From: Bordetella parapertussis
GTDB taxonomy: Bacteria; Pseudomonadota; Gammaproteobacteria; Burkholderiales; SG8-41
Direction: 5' to 3'
Assembly (NCBI GenBank): GCA_945885345.1
Contig: CAMCYP010000019.1
Coordinates: 1 to 64,000 of the forward strand
DNA: 64,000 nucleotides
Shown here: positions 34,048-43,500 of the stretch, in pieces
Layout of the letters: each line of letters begins with the position of its first letter
Position numbering within the stretch: position 1 is the stretch's first letter
Program-made: the position numbers and the translations under genes
The notes under the pieces: model-generated
Seen by the model: only the letters and a program-made list of their open reading frames with translations
Told to the model about the DNA's origin: nothing
Databases searched by the model: none

Positions 34048-34524
34048 ATGTTCAAACATATCCTGATGCCTACCGATGGTTCGGCGCACTCCGAACGTGC
34101 CATCGAACGCGGCATTGAATTGGCAAAACTGTGTGGTGCAAAAATCACCGGCATTCATGTCATGCAGGACTTGGGGATGATGATGGGCCCCGAAGGTTTG
34201 TTGCCGACGGACATGGATGAAGGCATGGAACAACGGGAGCGGGAACGGGCCACGGGTTTTCTGGCGTTTGTGGAAAGAGCCGCAGCCGCAGCCGGTGTGG
34301 CCTGCGAGACTGTCATTGCCAAGGGCCGCCCGTACGATGCCATCGTGGATGCCGCCAATGAACGCGGCTGCGACCTGATTGTGATGACTTCGCGCAGCCG
34401 CAAAGGCCTGGTATCCCTGATCATGGGCAGTGAGGCCAATCGTGTGCTGCACCGGGCATCGATTCCGGTCCTGACTTTCCGTGCGCTGATGAGTGTCGAT
34501 CACCCGGATCGGGCTTCGCCCTGA
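34048..34524 (+). CDS. Universal stress protein (UspA family)
   Basis: A 158-residue UspA-fold protein. It starts MFKHILMPTDGSAHSERAIE (the first strand and Asp that contacts nucleotide) and ends with the ATP-binding motif IVMTSRSRKGLVSLIMGSEANRVLHRASIPVL, reading G-x2-G-x9-S-like as GS...R. Single-domain members form dimers and help survival under stress. The ATG follows GAGGAGCGATC. A strong bidirectional terminator lies just after the stop. It has no operon partners. Confidence 0.92.
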   Translation: MFKHILMPTDGSAHSERAIERGIELAKLCGAKITGIHVMQDLGMMMGPEGLLPTDMDEGMEQRERERATGFLAFVERAAAAAGVACETVIAKGRPYDAIVDAANERGCDLIVMTSRSRKGLVSLIMGSEANRVLHRASIPVLTFRALMSVDHPDRASP

Positions 34525-34541
34525 GCCGGGCCCTGGTCCGT

Positions 34542-34571
34542 AAAAAAGCCGCGGCATGCCGCGGCTTTTTT
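34542..34571. terminator. Bidirectional intrinsic terminator
   Basis: A perfect palindrome: six A, GCCGCGGC, AT, GCCGCGGC, six T. It lies between the universal stress gene and the convergent Bug gene and can terminate both directions. Confidence 0.93.
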
Positions 34572-34588
34572 ATTCCGGCGCATGTTGT

Positions 34589-35566
34589 TTACTGTGCCTT
34601 GATGCCTGCCACTTTGACCAGTTTCAGCCACTGGTTGACTTCGCGGCTGATCGCCGCGGCAAATTCCTGCGGCGTATTGCCTTCCGCTTCCATGCCCTGC
34701 CTGAGGAAGGATTTGCGGATGTCATCGCGCGAAAGGATTTTCACCGATTCCGCATGCAACCGGTCGATCACCGGCTTTGGTGTTCTGGCCGGCGCCAGCA
34801 TGCCGACCCATGAGGCGTGCTGGTAGCCCTTGATGCCGGCTTCCGCCACGGTGGGCAGTTCGGGAATGGCGGTGCTGCGTTTGGCGCTGGTCACGGCCAG
34901 CCCGCGCAGCTTGCCGCTGCGGATGTGCGGGATACCGGTGGAGCTGGTGGCAAAGTTGACCTGCACTTCGCCGCCGAGCAGCGCGGTCATCGCCGGCGAG
35001 CCCCCCTTGTATGGCACCAGCAGCATTTTGGTCTGGGTCATGTACTGGAACAGCTCGATGGCGAGATGGGTGCTGGTACCGATGCCGCTGAAGCCGGCAG
35101 CGATCTGGCCCGGCTTTGCCTTTAACAGTGCCACCAGTTCGCCCACTGATTTTGCGGGCAGGTTCGGATGCACGGTGATGACATGCGGCAGGTCGACGAT
35201 CTGGGTGATCGGTGCGAAATCGCGCACCGGATCGAAGGGCAGATTAGTCTGCAGTGCCGGGGTGATGGTCAGCGACGCGGCGATGATCAGCAGCGTGTAA
35301 CCGTCGGGCGCCGATTTGGCGACCGTATCGGTGCCGTTCAGGCTGCCGGCGCCGGGGCGGTTGTCGACGACGATGTTCTGCTTCAGGACTTCGGCCAGGC
35401 GGTCAGTGAGTACGCGTGCGGCGACGTCGGTGGAGCCGCCGGCGCTTTGCGGCACGACGACGCGGATCGGGCGCGACGGATAGCCGTCCGCGGCAAATGC
35501 CGGTGCGCCGGCCAGCAGCAGGACTGCGCCACTGAGGGTGGCTATGGTTTTTTTGATGTCATGCAT
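34589..35566 (-). CDS. Bug/TctC-family periplasmic solute-binding protein
   Basis: A 325-residue exported binding protein, last gene of the minus-strand catabolic operon. The ATG at 35566 follows GAGGAGAACATC. The signal peptide is cut near PAFAADGYP. Hallmarks: IRVVVPQSAGGSTDVAAR, VVDNRPGAGSLNGTDTVA, PDGYTLLIIAASLTITPA and LVPYKGGSPAMTALLGGE. The ThDP-enzyme gene ends 53 bases upstream, so they are probably one transcript. A bidirectional terminator follows the stop. Confidence 0.93.
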   Translation of the reverse strand: MHDIKKTIATLSGAVLLLAGAPAFAADGYPSRPIRVVVPQSAGGSTDVAARVLTDRLAEVLKQNIVVDNRPGAGSLNGTDTVAKSAPDGYTLLIIAASLTITPALQTNLPFDPVRDFAPITQIVDLPHVITVHPNLPAKSVGELVALLKAKPGQIAAGFSGIGTSTHLAIELFQYMTQTKMLLVPYKGGSPAMTALLGGEVQVNFATSSTGIPHIRSGKLRGLAVTSAKRSTAIPELPTVAEAGIKGYQHASWVGMLAPARTPKPVIDRLHAESVKILSRDDIRKSFLRQGMEAEGNTPQEFAAAISREVNQWLKLVKVAGIKAQ

Positions 35567-35618
35567 GATGTTCTCCTCTCGCAGATAGATTTTTATTTTA
35601 CGTTCTTGTTTTAAACGC

Positions 35619-37379
35619 TTATTCGCCATCATACCCGGGCAGCACGCGCGCATCGATGACGCAGACGCCGCCCGCCTTGACGATGGCAATGCCGCGTTCG
35701 ATGGCGGGCTGCATCTCCGCCATCGTGGTCACCGGGCCGATACCTTCCGCGCCCTGTGCGCGTGCCATGGCTGCGATGTCGATATCGGGGTCGATGATCT
35801 TCTGGCCGATCCAGGCATTTTCCGGAGGCCGGCCGCGATCGTCGGCGACATGGGCCTGGTGGCGTTCGTCGTTGAAGAACGAGCGGTTGTTGCAGATGAT
35901 CATCAGGCAGGGGATCTGATAGTGGGTTGCGGTCCATACCGCGGTGTTGCCCATCAGGAAATTGCCGTCACCCATCAGGCCGATGGGGATGCGGCCACTG
36001 CCCTTCAGCGCGAGTGCTGCGCCTACCGTCAGCCCCGGACCTGCGCCGACACCGCCGCCGCCATCGAAGCCGAGGTAATCCAGCGGGTGGCGGAAGTGGG
36101 TGTAGGCGCCATGCCAGCCCAGCGGCAGGTGGGTGATGCTGACTTCCTGCGAATTTTTCTGATTCGCGATTGCGGCATTCAGCGCATAGGCCAGGCCTTT
36201 CAGTGCCAGGGGTTCGCTGGGGGCGCCGGCCAGCGCATAACCATTGCCGGTGATGGTGCGCGGGCGCGCGCTGACTGCTGCAGTGAGCAAGGGCACTGCA
36301 GCGTCAGGCTCGCAGTTCATCCATACGTCGACCGGGGGCAGCGCCTGGTAATCCATGCTCCAGCCGCGGTGCAGCTGGCTGTCGCAGGAGATGTTGATGA
36401 TTTTCGCATTGACCGGTTTGCCGCCGAAGGTCTGCTTTAACGCGCCGGCGAGATCCAGCCAGTCGAGCGCGATGATCACGTCGGCTTCGGCCAGGGTTTT
36501 TTTTGCGGCCGGCACCAGGCGGTTGGCCGGGGGTGCTGCATGCAGGCGATGGTCGGTGGGGAAGGATGCGGCGAGTTTGATCTGCGTAATGACGCGCATG
36601 TCGAGTTTTTCAGCGAGTGCGACGCGGGCATTCCAGTGGTCGAGCCGACGCGAGCCGCGACCGCAGAGCATCACCGGATTTTTCGCGTTCGACAGCAGCT
36701 TCGCCGCGGCCTCGATTTCGGTTTCGGCAGGACGAACCATCGGCGGCGGTGCGTAGCGGGCCATGTCGGGCATCGGCAGCGGCGCCTCGAGTTTTTCTTC
36801 CTGGATGGTGACGTCAAGGTTCACGTACACCGGCGCGCGCGGTGCGGTGGCGGAGAGTTGCGCGCCGCGGATCATCGCTTCGACTGCTGCGGCGACAGAC
36901 CCCGGCTGGTTGTCCCACTTGGTGAAGTTGCGCACCAGTGCTGCCTGGTCGGAGCAGGTGTGGATCCAGTCGATCCACGGCCGGCGCTTGGCGGCGTCCC
37001 AGGGGCCGGTGGCGCCGAGGATCAGCATCGGCGCGCGGTCGCACCAGGAATTGAATATCGGCATCGACGCGTGCATCAGGCCGACGTTGGAGTGCAGACC
37101 CACCGCCATCAGCTTGTTCGACGCTTTCCAGTAACCCTGGGCAATCGACACCGCGGTTTCGTCGTGCAGGCACAGCACCATCTGCGGTTTTTTGTTGCCG
37201 AGGTAATTGACCAGGCTGTCATGCAGGCCGCGATAACTCGCGCCGGGATTGAGCGCGATGTATTCCATGTCGAGTGCGCGCAGGGTGCCGGCGATCACAT
37301 CGCTGCCGAACACGGCATCGCTGGCCGCCGAAGGCGTCGGGGTTTCGTGTTTGATGGCGCTTTTGTTTTGTTCGGTCAC
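35619..37379 (-). CDS. ThDP-dependent decarboxylase/acetolactate-synthase-like enzyme
   Basis: A 586-residue full-length ThDP enzyme with PYR, central and PP domains. The catalytic Glu is in LCLHDETAVSIAQGYW. The PP domain has the magnesium motif GDGNFLMGNTAVW with CNNRSFFNDERHQ. This length and order match benzoylformate decarboxylase or acetolactate synthase relatives. No regulatory subunit is nearby, so biosynthetic ALS is unlikely. I chose the GTG at 37379 because it follows AGGACC and gives a normal N-terminus. Context with a molybdenum hydroxylase suggests 2-oxoacid decarboxylation in aromatic breakdown. Confidence 0.85.
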   Translation of the reverse strand: MTEQNKSAIKHETPTPSAASDAVFGSDVIAGTLRALDMEYIALNPGASYRGLHDSLVNYLGNKKPQMVLCLHDETAVSIAQGYWKASNKLMAVGLHSNVGLMHASMPIFNSWCDRAPMLILGATGPWDAAKRRPWIDWIHTCSDQAALVRNFTKWDNQPGSVAAAVEAMIRGAQLSATAPRAPVYVNLDVTIQEEKLEAPLPMPDMARYAPPPMVRPAETEIEAAAKLLSNAKNPVMLCGRGSRRLDHWNARVALAEKLDMRVITQIKLAASFPTDHRLHAAPPANRLVPAAKKTLAEADVIIALDWLDLAGALKQTFGGKPVNAKIINISCDSQLHRGWSMDYQALPPVDVWMNCEPDAAVPLLTAAVSARPRTITGNGYALAGAPSEPLALKGLAYALNAAIANQKNSQEVSITHLPLGWHGAYTHFRHPLDYLGFDGGGGVGAGPGLTVGAALALKGSGRIPIGLMGDGNFLMGNTAVWTATHYQIPCLMIICNNRSFFNDERHQAHVADDRGRPPENAWIGQKIIDPDIDIAAMARAQGAEGIGPVTTMAEMQPAIERGIAIVKAGGVCVIDARVLPGYDGE

Positions 37380-37416
37380 GATAGGTCCTGTAAGTAAAAA
37401 ATCAAAATCAAAGGCA

Positions 37417-37551
37417 GCCACAGAGGACACAGAGATCACAGAGTTTTCCCGGGTTATGCACGGACAGCGCGACAGTTGACACCGCTAATAGCTCACCGTG
37501 TTGCGAACCCCGGGATTGCTTTTTCTCTGTGATCTCTGTGTCCTCTGTGGC
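37417..37551. repeat. Paired 27-bp inverted repeat
   Basis: Arms at 37417-37443 and 37525-37551 are perfect complements, based on the CAGAGGACACAGAG type of sequence, separated by 81 bases. It lies between the Bug gene and the ThDP gene of the operon. Confidence 0.85.
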
Positions 37552-37560
37552 TAAAGGTTT

Positions 37561-38541
37561 TCAGTCCACCGTCACGCCAGAAGCCTTGATGACCTTGCTC
37601 CACTTGGTGAATTCGGTCTGCAGGTGTCTGGCGAACACTTCGCGCGTGCTGCCGACGGCAACGCTGCCGCTGTTCTTCATGCGCTCCTTCATCTCGGCAC
37701 TTTGCATGATTTTGATGGCATGGCCACTGAGGAAGTTGAGAATGTCCGGCGGTGTGCCGGATGGCGCGAGCACGCCGTACCACTGGCTGGACTGGTAACC
37801 CTTCAGTCCGGATTCGGAGACGGTCGGCAGTTCCGGCAGCGCCGGCAGGCGCTCCAGCGAGGTTACGCCAAGCGCGCGCACCCGCCCGCTCTGGATCAGC
37901 GGCAGCGCGGTCAGTGCCGGCATGAACATGGTACTGACTTCGCCGGACAGGATGGCAGTGATGGCAGGACCGGTGCCGCGATAGGGCACATGCACCATTT
38001 TTGTTTCAGTCAGCGTTTTGAACAGTTCGCCGGCGAGGTGCGGCGTGCTGCCGCTGCCGGAACCGGCAAAGAGGATTTCGCCGGGCCGCGCTTTTGCGAA
38101 TGCGATCAGTTCTCTGACATTCTTTACCGGCAGCGAGGGATGCACCACCAGGATGTTCGGCGCGTGTGCAAGCAGGCTGACCGGATCGAAATCGCGGATC
38201 GGGTCATACAGCGATTTTGCATAAAGGATGGGGCTGGTGACGAAATTGGCGCCGTTGACCAGCAGCGTGTAACCATCCTTTGCGGCTTTCGCCACGATCT
38301 CGCTGCCGATCATGCCGTTGGCGCCGGCGCGGTTGTCGATCAGCACCGGCTTGCCGATGGCCTCGGACAGTTTTTGTCCGAGCAGGCGGCCGGCGGTATC
38401 CACACCACCACCGGCGGGGAAGGGTACGACGATGCGCACCGGTCCCGCAGGATAAGTTTGTGCAGTCACTGTGACGGTGGTCGACAGCAACACTGTGGCA
38501 AATGCGGCGGTCATTACGCCACGTGCCATGCGCTTGTTCAT
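37561..38541 (-). CDS. Bug/TctC-family periplasmic solute-binding protein
   Basis: A 326-residue exported binding protein inside the catabolic operon. The ATG at 38541 follows GAGGAGGGGC. The signal peptide ends near TVTAQTYPA. Hallmarks: VRIVVPFPAGGGVDTAGR, IDNRAGANGMIGSEIVAK, DGYTLLVNGANFVTS and HVPYRGTGPAITAILSGE. It is one of two Bug genes in this operon; the two are not close copies, so they may bind different compounds. It starts 25 bases after the amidohydrolase stop. Confidence 0.93.
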   Translation of the reverse strand: MNKRMARGVMTAAFATVLLSTTVTVTAQTYPAGPVRIVVPFPAGGGVDTAGRLLGQKLSEAIGKPVLIDNRAGANGMIGSEIVAKAAKDGYTLLVNGANFVTSPILYAKSLYDPIRDFDPVSLLAHAPNILVVHPSLPVKNVRELIAFAKARPGEILFAGSGSGSTPHLAGELFKTLTETKMVHVPYRGTGPAITAILSGEVSTMFMPALTALPLIQSGRVRALGVTSLERLPALPELPTVSESGLKGYQSSQWYGVLAPSGTPPDILNFLSGHAIKIMQSAEMKERMKNSGSVAVGSTREVFARHLQTEFTKWSKVIKASGVTVD

Positions 38542-38566
38542 AACGAAGCCCCTCCTCAGGAACGGT

Positions 38567-39622
38567 TTACTCGATGCCGAGCAGCGCAGCACCGGTGCTC
38601 CAGCACACGGCACGTCGCGCATCATCGCTTAATTCTTTGTTTTTATTGATAAATTTAACGGGATCCGGGTCGCGCAAGGGGAAGGGATAATCACTGCCCA
38701 GCGCCACCTTGCTGCTACCTACGCGTGCGATCAGGTACTGGAACGCGGCGTCATCATGCAGCACGGTGTCGTAATAGAGATTGTCCGCGTACTGGCCCAG
38801 CGGATTTTTCACTGCCCCTTTGGCAAACGGCGGCGCAGTGATGCGACCGCGATCGATGCGACCGAACTGGTACGGCACACAACCGCCGCCATGCACCAGC
38901 AGCACGCGCAGTTTCGGAAAACGGTCGAACACGCCACCCAACAGCAGCGCTGCAGCGGCAAAGGTGGTTTCACTCGGATTGCCGACGAGGATGTGCAGGA
39001 ACAATCTGCGAATGCGCGGCGGCACCGCGAGGTCGGCCGGGTGGATGATCACCGGCACATGGAGTTCCTGTACCGCTGCCCAGAAGGCGTCGAACTGCGG
39101 CGCGTCCAGGCCTTCTTCCTCGACGCGGGCACCGATCTGCACCGCGCGGTGGCCGAGGGTCTGCACGGCATAGCGCAATTCATCTGCGGCAGCCGCCGCA
39201 TCCTGCAGCGGCACCATCGCCGCGGCGGCATAACGGTCGGGGCGTTGCGCGACCATTTCCGCCAGTGCTTCGTTCTGCACACGGGCCAGCCATTGCCCGG
39301 CTTCTGTCGGCAGATGATAGGCGGCGAGATCCATCCAGCCGGAGAGCAGTTGCACATCGATGCCGGCTTCATCCATCCATTTCAGTCGCGCCGCTTCATC
39401 GCTCAGCGGCGGAATCAGCGGCATGCCGGTCAGGCGGCCACCGACGGAAATGCGCGTGGCACCATCTTCGCCCTTGATGATTTTGATGTCATGCTTTGCG
39501 CCCTCGGCATCGATGCGGGCTATGACCGGTTTGCCGACGTGGTGGGCATGGATGTCGAGGCAGCGGGTAATACCCGCTTGACCTACTGCGCGATCGTTGC
39601 GCGGCGTCGCGTGCTCGCTCAT
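38567..39622 (-). CDS. Amidohydrolase-family protein, ACMSD-like decarboxylase
   Basis: A 351-residue metal-dependent TIM-barrel enzyme. The metal site is built from DIHAHHVG (H-x-H) in strand 1, VIIHPADLAV (His) and ALGSDYPFP (Asp) near the C-terminus. The pattern fits 2-amino-3-carboxymuconate semialdehyde decarboxylase and related decarboxylases of aromatic acids rather than true amidases. Near the C-terminus the stretch KFINKNKELSD is encoded by an unusually AT-rich segment that contains one copy of the dispersed AT-rich motif. It sits between the enol-lactonase-like gene and a Bug gene on the same strand. Confidence 0.87.
   Translation of the reverse strand: MSEHATPRNDRAVGQAGITRCLDIHAHHVGKPVIARIDAEGAKHDIKIIKGEDGATRISVGGRLTGMPLIPPLSDEAARLKWMDEAGIDVQLLSGWMDLAAYHLPTEAGQWLARVQNEALAEMVAQRPDRYAAAAMVPLQDAAAAADELRYAVQTLGHRAVQIGARVEEEGLDAPQFDAFWAAVQELHVPVIIHPADLAVPPRIRRLFLHILVGNPSETTFAAAALLLGGVFDRFPKLRVLLVHGGGCVPYQFGRIDRGRITAPPFAKGAVKNPLGQYADNLYYDTVLHDDAAFQYLIARVGSSKVALGSDYPFPLRDPDPVKFINKNKELSDDARRAVCWSTGAALLGIE
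38636..38648 (-). repeat. AT-rich dispersed motif, copy 5 (inside a CDS)
   Basis: The coding (minus) strand reads CAATAAAAACAAA followed after three bases by TTA, within codons for INKNKEL of the amidohydrolase. One mismatch from the core. Confidence 0.5.
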
Positions 39623-39726
39623 GACTCGTCTAACTCCTGGTTATGTCTCGTCATTCGCTGCGCGGCTCCTTGCGCAACGATCTGCTCGCGACGGTCCTGC
39701 GGGCATTACCGGTTGGCTTGATGTGC

Positions 39727-40533
39727 TCATGTGGCACGGCTGATGACTTCGCGGATGCGCGCAGCGATGTCCTGCGGTTTTTCCGTCGGTGTGATGTGGC
39801 GGCCACCGGGGAGTACGGTCAGCGTCGAGCCGGCGATGGCCTGGTGCAGCGCTTCGGCCATGGCCACCGGTGTTGCGTAATCTTCTTCGCCAACGGCAAT
39901 TGCAGTCGGTACCTTGATCGAGGCCAGTCCTGCGCGCAGGTCACCGTCGCCGAGCATTTCGCAGGTTTTGACGTAACAGTCGACGTTGTTGGCGAGAAAC
40001 ACTTTGGTGAGCCGGTCAATGGTTGCGGATTGCGTGGCGCGGAAGTGGTCGCCGAACCAGCGCTCGGTCTGGAACTTGATCAGCGCCGCCATGCCTTTTT
40101 CCTTGCCGGTGGCACCGCGTTCGCGCCAGACCTTGGGCGCATCGGCGCCGTACCAGGCGGTGGTATCAATCAGTGCGAGTCCCGTCGTGCGCTGCGGGTA
40201 GCCGATGGCAAAGGCCTGCGCCACCATGCCGCCCATCGAACAGCCGGCGACGATGGCCGACGGCCATTGCACATGATCCATCAGTTCGGCGAGGTCGCGC
40301 GCGAACAGCTGCGGCGTGTAGGTCATCACCGGTTGTCCCGACAGGCCATGACCGCGACAATCAAAAGTCAGTACTTGCGCATCCCTGGCCAGCGACTGCA
40401 CGACGTCATTCCAGATGCTGCGGTCCAGCGCCAGCGAATGCACCAGCGCCACGCGCGGGGCATTTTTGTCAGCGCCGGCATGCAGCGTGTAGGCGATTTC
40501 GCAGCCGTCTGAAGTCTTGAAGCGGTCAGCCAT
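39727..40533 (-). CDS. Alpha/beta hydrolase, 3-oxoadipate enol-lactonase-like
   Basis: A 268-residue hydrolase. The oxyanion region is LVHSLALDRSIWND, the elbow VAGCSMGGMVAQAFA gives Ser in G-C-S-M-G near residue 96, the acid is in AVGEEDYATPV, and the His in LPGGRHITPTEKP. It resembles the enzyme at 20220-21008 in its motifs, and both belong to the PcaD-like group. In this operon it could hydrolyse a lactone made after ring cleavage, which is inference. It starts 25 bases after the stop of the large hydroxylase gene. Confidence 0.87.
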   Translation of the reverse strand: MADRFKTSDGCEIAYTLHAGADKNAPRVALVHSLALDRSIWNDVVQSLARDAQVLTFDCRGHGLSGQPVMTYTPQLFARDLAELMDHVQWPSAIVAGCSMGGMVAQAFAIGYPQRTTGLALIDTTAWYGADAPKVWRERGATGKEKGMAALIKFQTERWFGDHFRATQSATIDRLTKVFLANNVDCYVKTCEMLGDGDLRAGLASIKVPTAIAVGEEDYATPVAMAEALHQAIAGSTLTVLPGGRHITPTEKPQDIAARIREVISRAT

Positions 40534-40558
40534 GTGCAGGGTCCTCTGTTGGATGGTG

Positions 40559-43500
40559 TTATTTTTGTTGCGCAGCGCGTTGCCAGGCGCGGATCAGCGT
40601 ACGTGCGCCAATCTCAACCGCCATGTTGCGTTTGTACATCGCTGAACCGCGAACATTGGTCAGCGGCTGGGCCATGTCGCGCACCGCTTGTACTGCGGTG
40701 CGGATTTTGGCTTCGTCGAAGGCCATGCCATGGAGCGCCGACAGCTCGGGCACCACCGGTTTCCAGCTGACCGCGCCGACCACGAGGCGTGCCGCAATAC
40801 ATTTGCCATTTGCGTCGAGCGTGACGGTCGCCGCAGCATTGGCCGCCGGTGTTTCCATCACGCCGCGCGGCAGGAATTTGTGGAAGGCCGAGCCGCTGCG
40901 TGCGGGCAGGGCATCGACTTCGATGGCGATGACCATCTCATCCTTGGCAAAACGTTTTTCAAAGGCTTCGGCCAGCGACACGGTCTTTTTGCCAGCCGGC
41001 GATGCAGTGACAACGCGGGCATTGGCGCAAAGCAGTGCCACCGGCATATCGAAGCCGCCGATCAGTGGGGCTACGCTGCCGCCGACTGTGGTCATGCGTC
41101 GCACGCGGGTGTGTCCTGCGGCGTCCAGCGCTTCGGCGAGGACGGCCCAGTGTTCGCGCAGTCCGGGCAGTTCGAGCAAGGTTTGTTGATTGACTGCTGA
41201 GCCGATGCGCAGTTTGCCGTTGGTGATGCCGACCTGCAGCAGTTCCGCGATACGACCCACCTGCATCAGCCGTTTCGCCTGCGGGAAACCGGTGCGTTCG
41301 CGGCGCAGGGCATGCGACATCCCGCCGGAGACGATGGCGGTATCGCCGGCGGCATAGAGTGCAACGGCTTCATCGACGGTTTTCGGCGTGACCAGTTGCA
41401 TGGTGCAGGGGCGCGTGCCCGAGGGTCGGCCGGTGGCCAGTCGTGCCCACACGCCGCCTTTGGGCGGTACAGCAGGCGCGACTTTTTCATCGGCATACAG
41501 TTCCGGATGCAACGCGCGATGGACTTTTTCCGCGGTGATCGGCAATTGATGAATGCGTACGCCCACCGCATCGGCAATCGCGTTGGCAATCGCTGCGGGT
41601 ATCGCGTCGAGGCCGATTTCGCCGAGGCCCTTGGCGCCGAAGGGGCCCGAGGGTTCGTATGAGTCGGCGAAGGCAACATGGATTTTCGGCACGAACTCGG
41701 CCGAGGGCAGCGGGTAATCGATGTACTGCGGATCGGTGGGGGTGCCGTTGTGCCAGTCGAAATATTCGGTCATGGCGAGACCGATGCCCTGCGTCACTGC
41801 ACCTTCGACCTGGCCCTGCGCGGCGGAAGGATGAATCACCGTGCCGCAGTCGACGACCGCGGAAATCTCCTTCAGCTCGACCACGCCGGTGCCGCGATCG
41901 ACTTCAACCTCGACCGCCTGCGCGGCAAAATTGTAGGCGCCGGATTCATTGCCGTAACGGCTGTGGTCGGGAAACTCCGAGGGATTGTCCCAGTTGCCGA
42001 CGCCGACGATGGCTTCACCGCCACGTTTGTAGATATTGGCGCGCACCACGGCGCTGACCGGCTTGAATTCGCTTTCGGCGCCTTTTTTCGGGCCGATCTG
42101 GCCGTTGATGATGGTCAGGTCTTCGGCCGGTTTCTTGAACTGTTCCGCAGCCGCGGCCATCAGTTGTTTGTGTGCTGCATTTGCGGCGAGTTTGACGGCA
42201 TTACCGGCAACGTAGGTGACGCGGCTGGCCAAAGCGCCCAGTGAATGCGGATGCACGTCGGTATCGGGACGGGTGATATCCACATCTTCGTACGGCATGC
42301 CGAGTTCCTCGGCGGCGATCTGCCGGAGCACGGTGTAGGTGCCCTGACCGATTTCGCCTTCGCCGGTGATGATGGTGGCGCGACCGTCTTCATTGATGCG
42401 CACGATGGCCGAACTGCCGTCCCAGTCACCGAAACTGCGGCGGCCGTTGACGTGGATGCTGCAGCCCATGCCGAGGCCGCTGTTGGAATGCTTGTTATTA
42501 CGCTTATTTTCCCGCTTCTTTTTCCATTGGATCAGGTCGGCAGCCTTGTCGATGCACTGGCGCAGTTCGCCGCTGGTGATCTTGTGGTTATGCGGCGAGA
42601 CGTCACCTTCTTCGACTGCATTCATGCGCAGCAGGTCGACGACGTCGATGCCCAGTTTTTCCGCGGCAAGGTCCCAGGCCTGTTCCACCGCCCAGTCCGC
42701 AGACGGGTTGCCGAAACCGCGGAAGGCGCCGGTCGGCACGAGGTTGGTATAGAGCAGCGTCGATTTGGCGCGGGCATTGGGATATTTGTACAGCGCGTCG
42801 TGGCGCACCGTCGCGGCACCAAGGATGGCCTGCGATTTGCCGGTGTAGGCGCCGTTGTCGGCCCACATGCGGATTTCCTTGGCCAGCACCTTCCCGGCCT
42901 TGGAGAAACCCAGCCGCACCCAGTAACGCATGGGCATGCGTGGGTGGCTGGCGAGGAATTCTTCCTCGCGGGTGTGGATCAGTTTCACCGGTTTGCCGGC
43001 CTTGCGCGCGAGGATGGCTGCGATCACCGAACCATTGTCATCGCCGGACTTGCCGCCGAAGCCACCGCCGACTTCGGTTTGCACCACCCGCACCTGCGAT
43101 TCGGGTACGCCGAGTGCGATGGCATAACGTCCGCGGGCGAGGAAGGGAGTCTGGGTGTTGCACCACATGGAGACGCGGTTGTTGCTCCAGTGTGCGACGC
43201 AGCCGATGGTTTCGAGCGACGAATGCCACTGCCGGATCGAATCCCAGGTGCCTTCGACGATGACATCGGAGGCTTTGAAGCCGGCATCGACTTCGCCGCG
43301 CTCGAAGGCGAACTCATGGGCGACGTTGCCCGGCGTGTCGTCATGCACCAGCGCAGCACCCGGCGCCATGGCTTCGTCCAGCGAGAATACGCCAGTCAGC
43401 ACTTCGTATTCGACAGCGATGCGATCCACTGCGGCACGCGCGGTTTCTGCATCAATGGCGGCGACTGCAGCGACTTCATCGCCGACGTATCGCACCTTGT

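Noticed and set aside
42481-42530. AT-rich stretch in the hydroxylase gene encoding Lys/Asn-rich residues
   Set aside because: It looks like a low-complexity loop; similarity to the dispersed motif is too weak to claim another copy.
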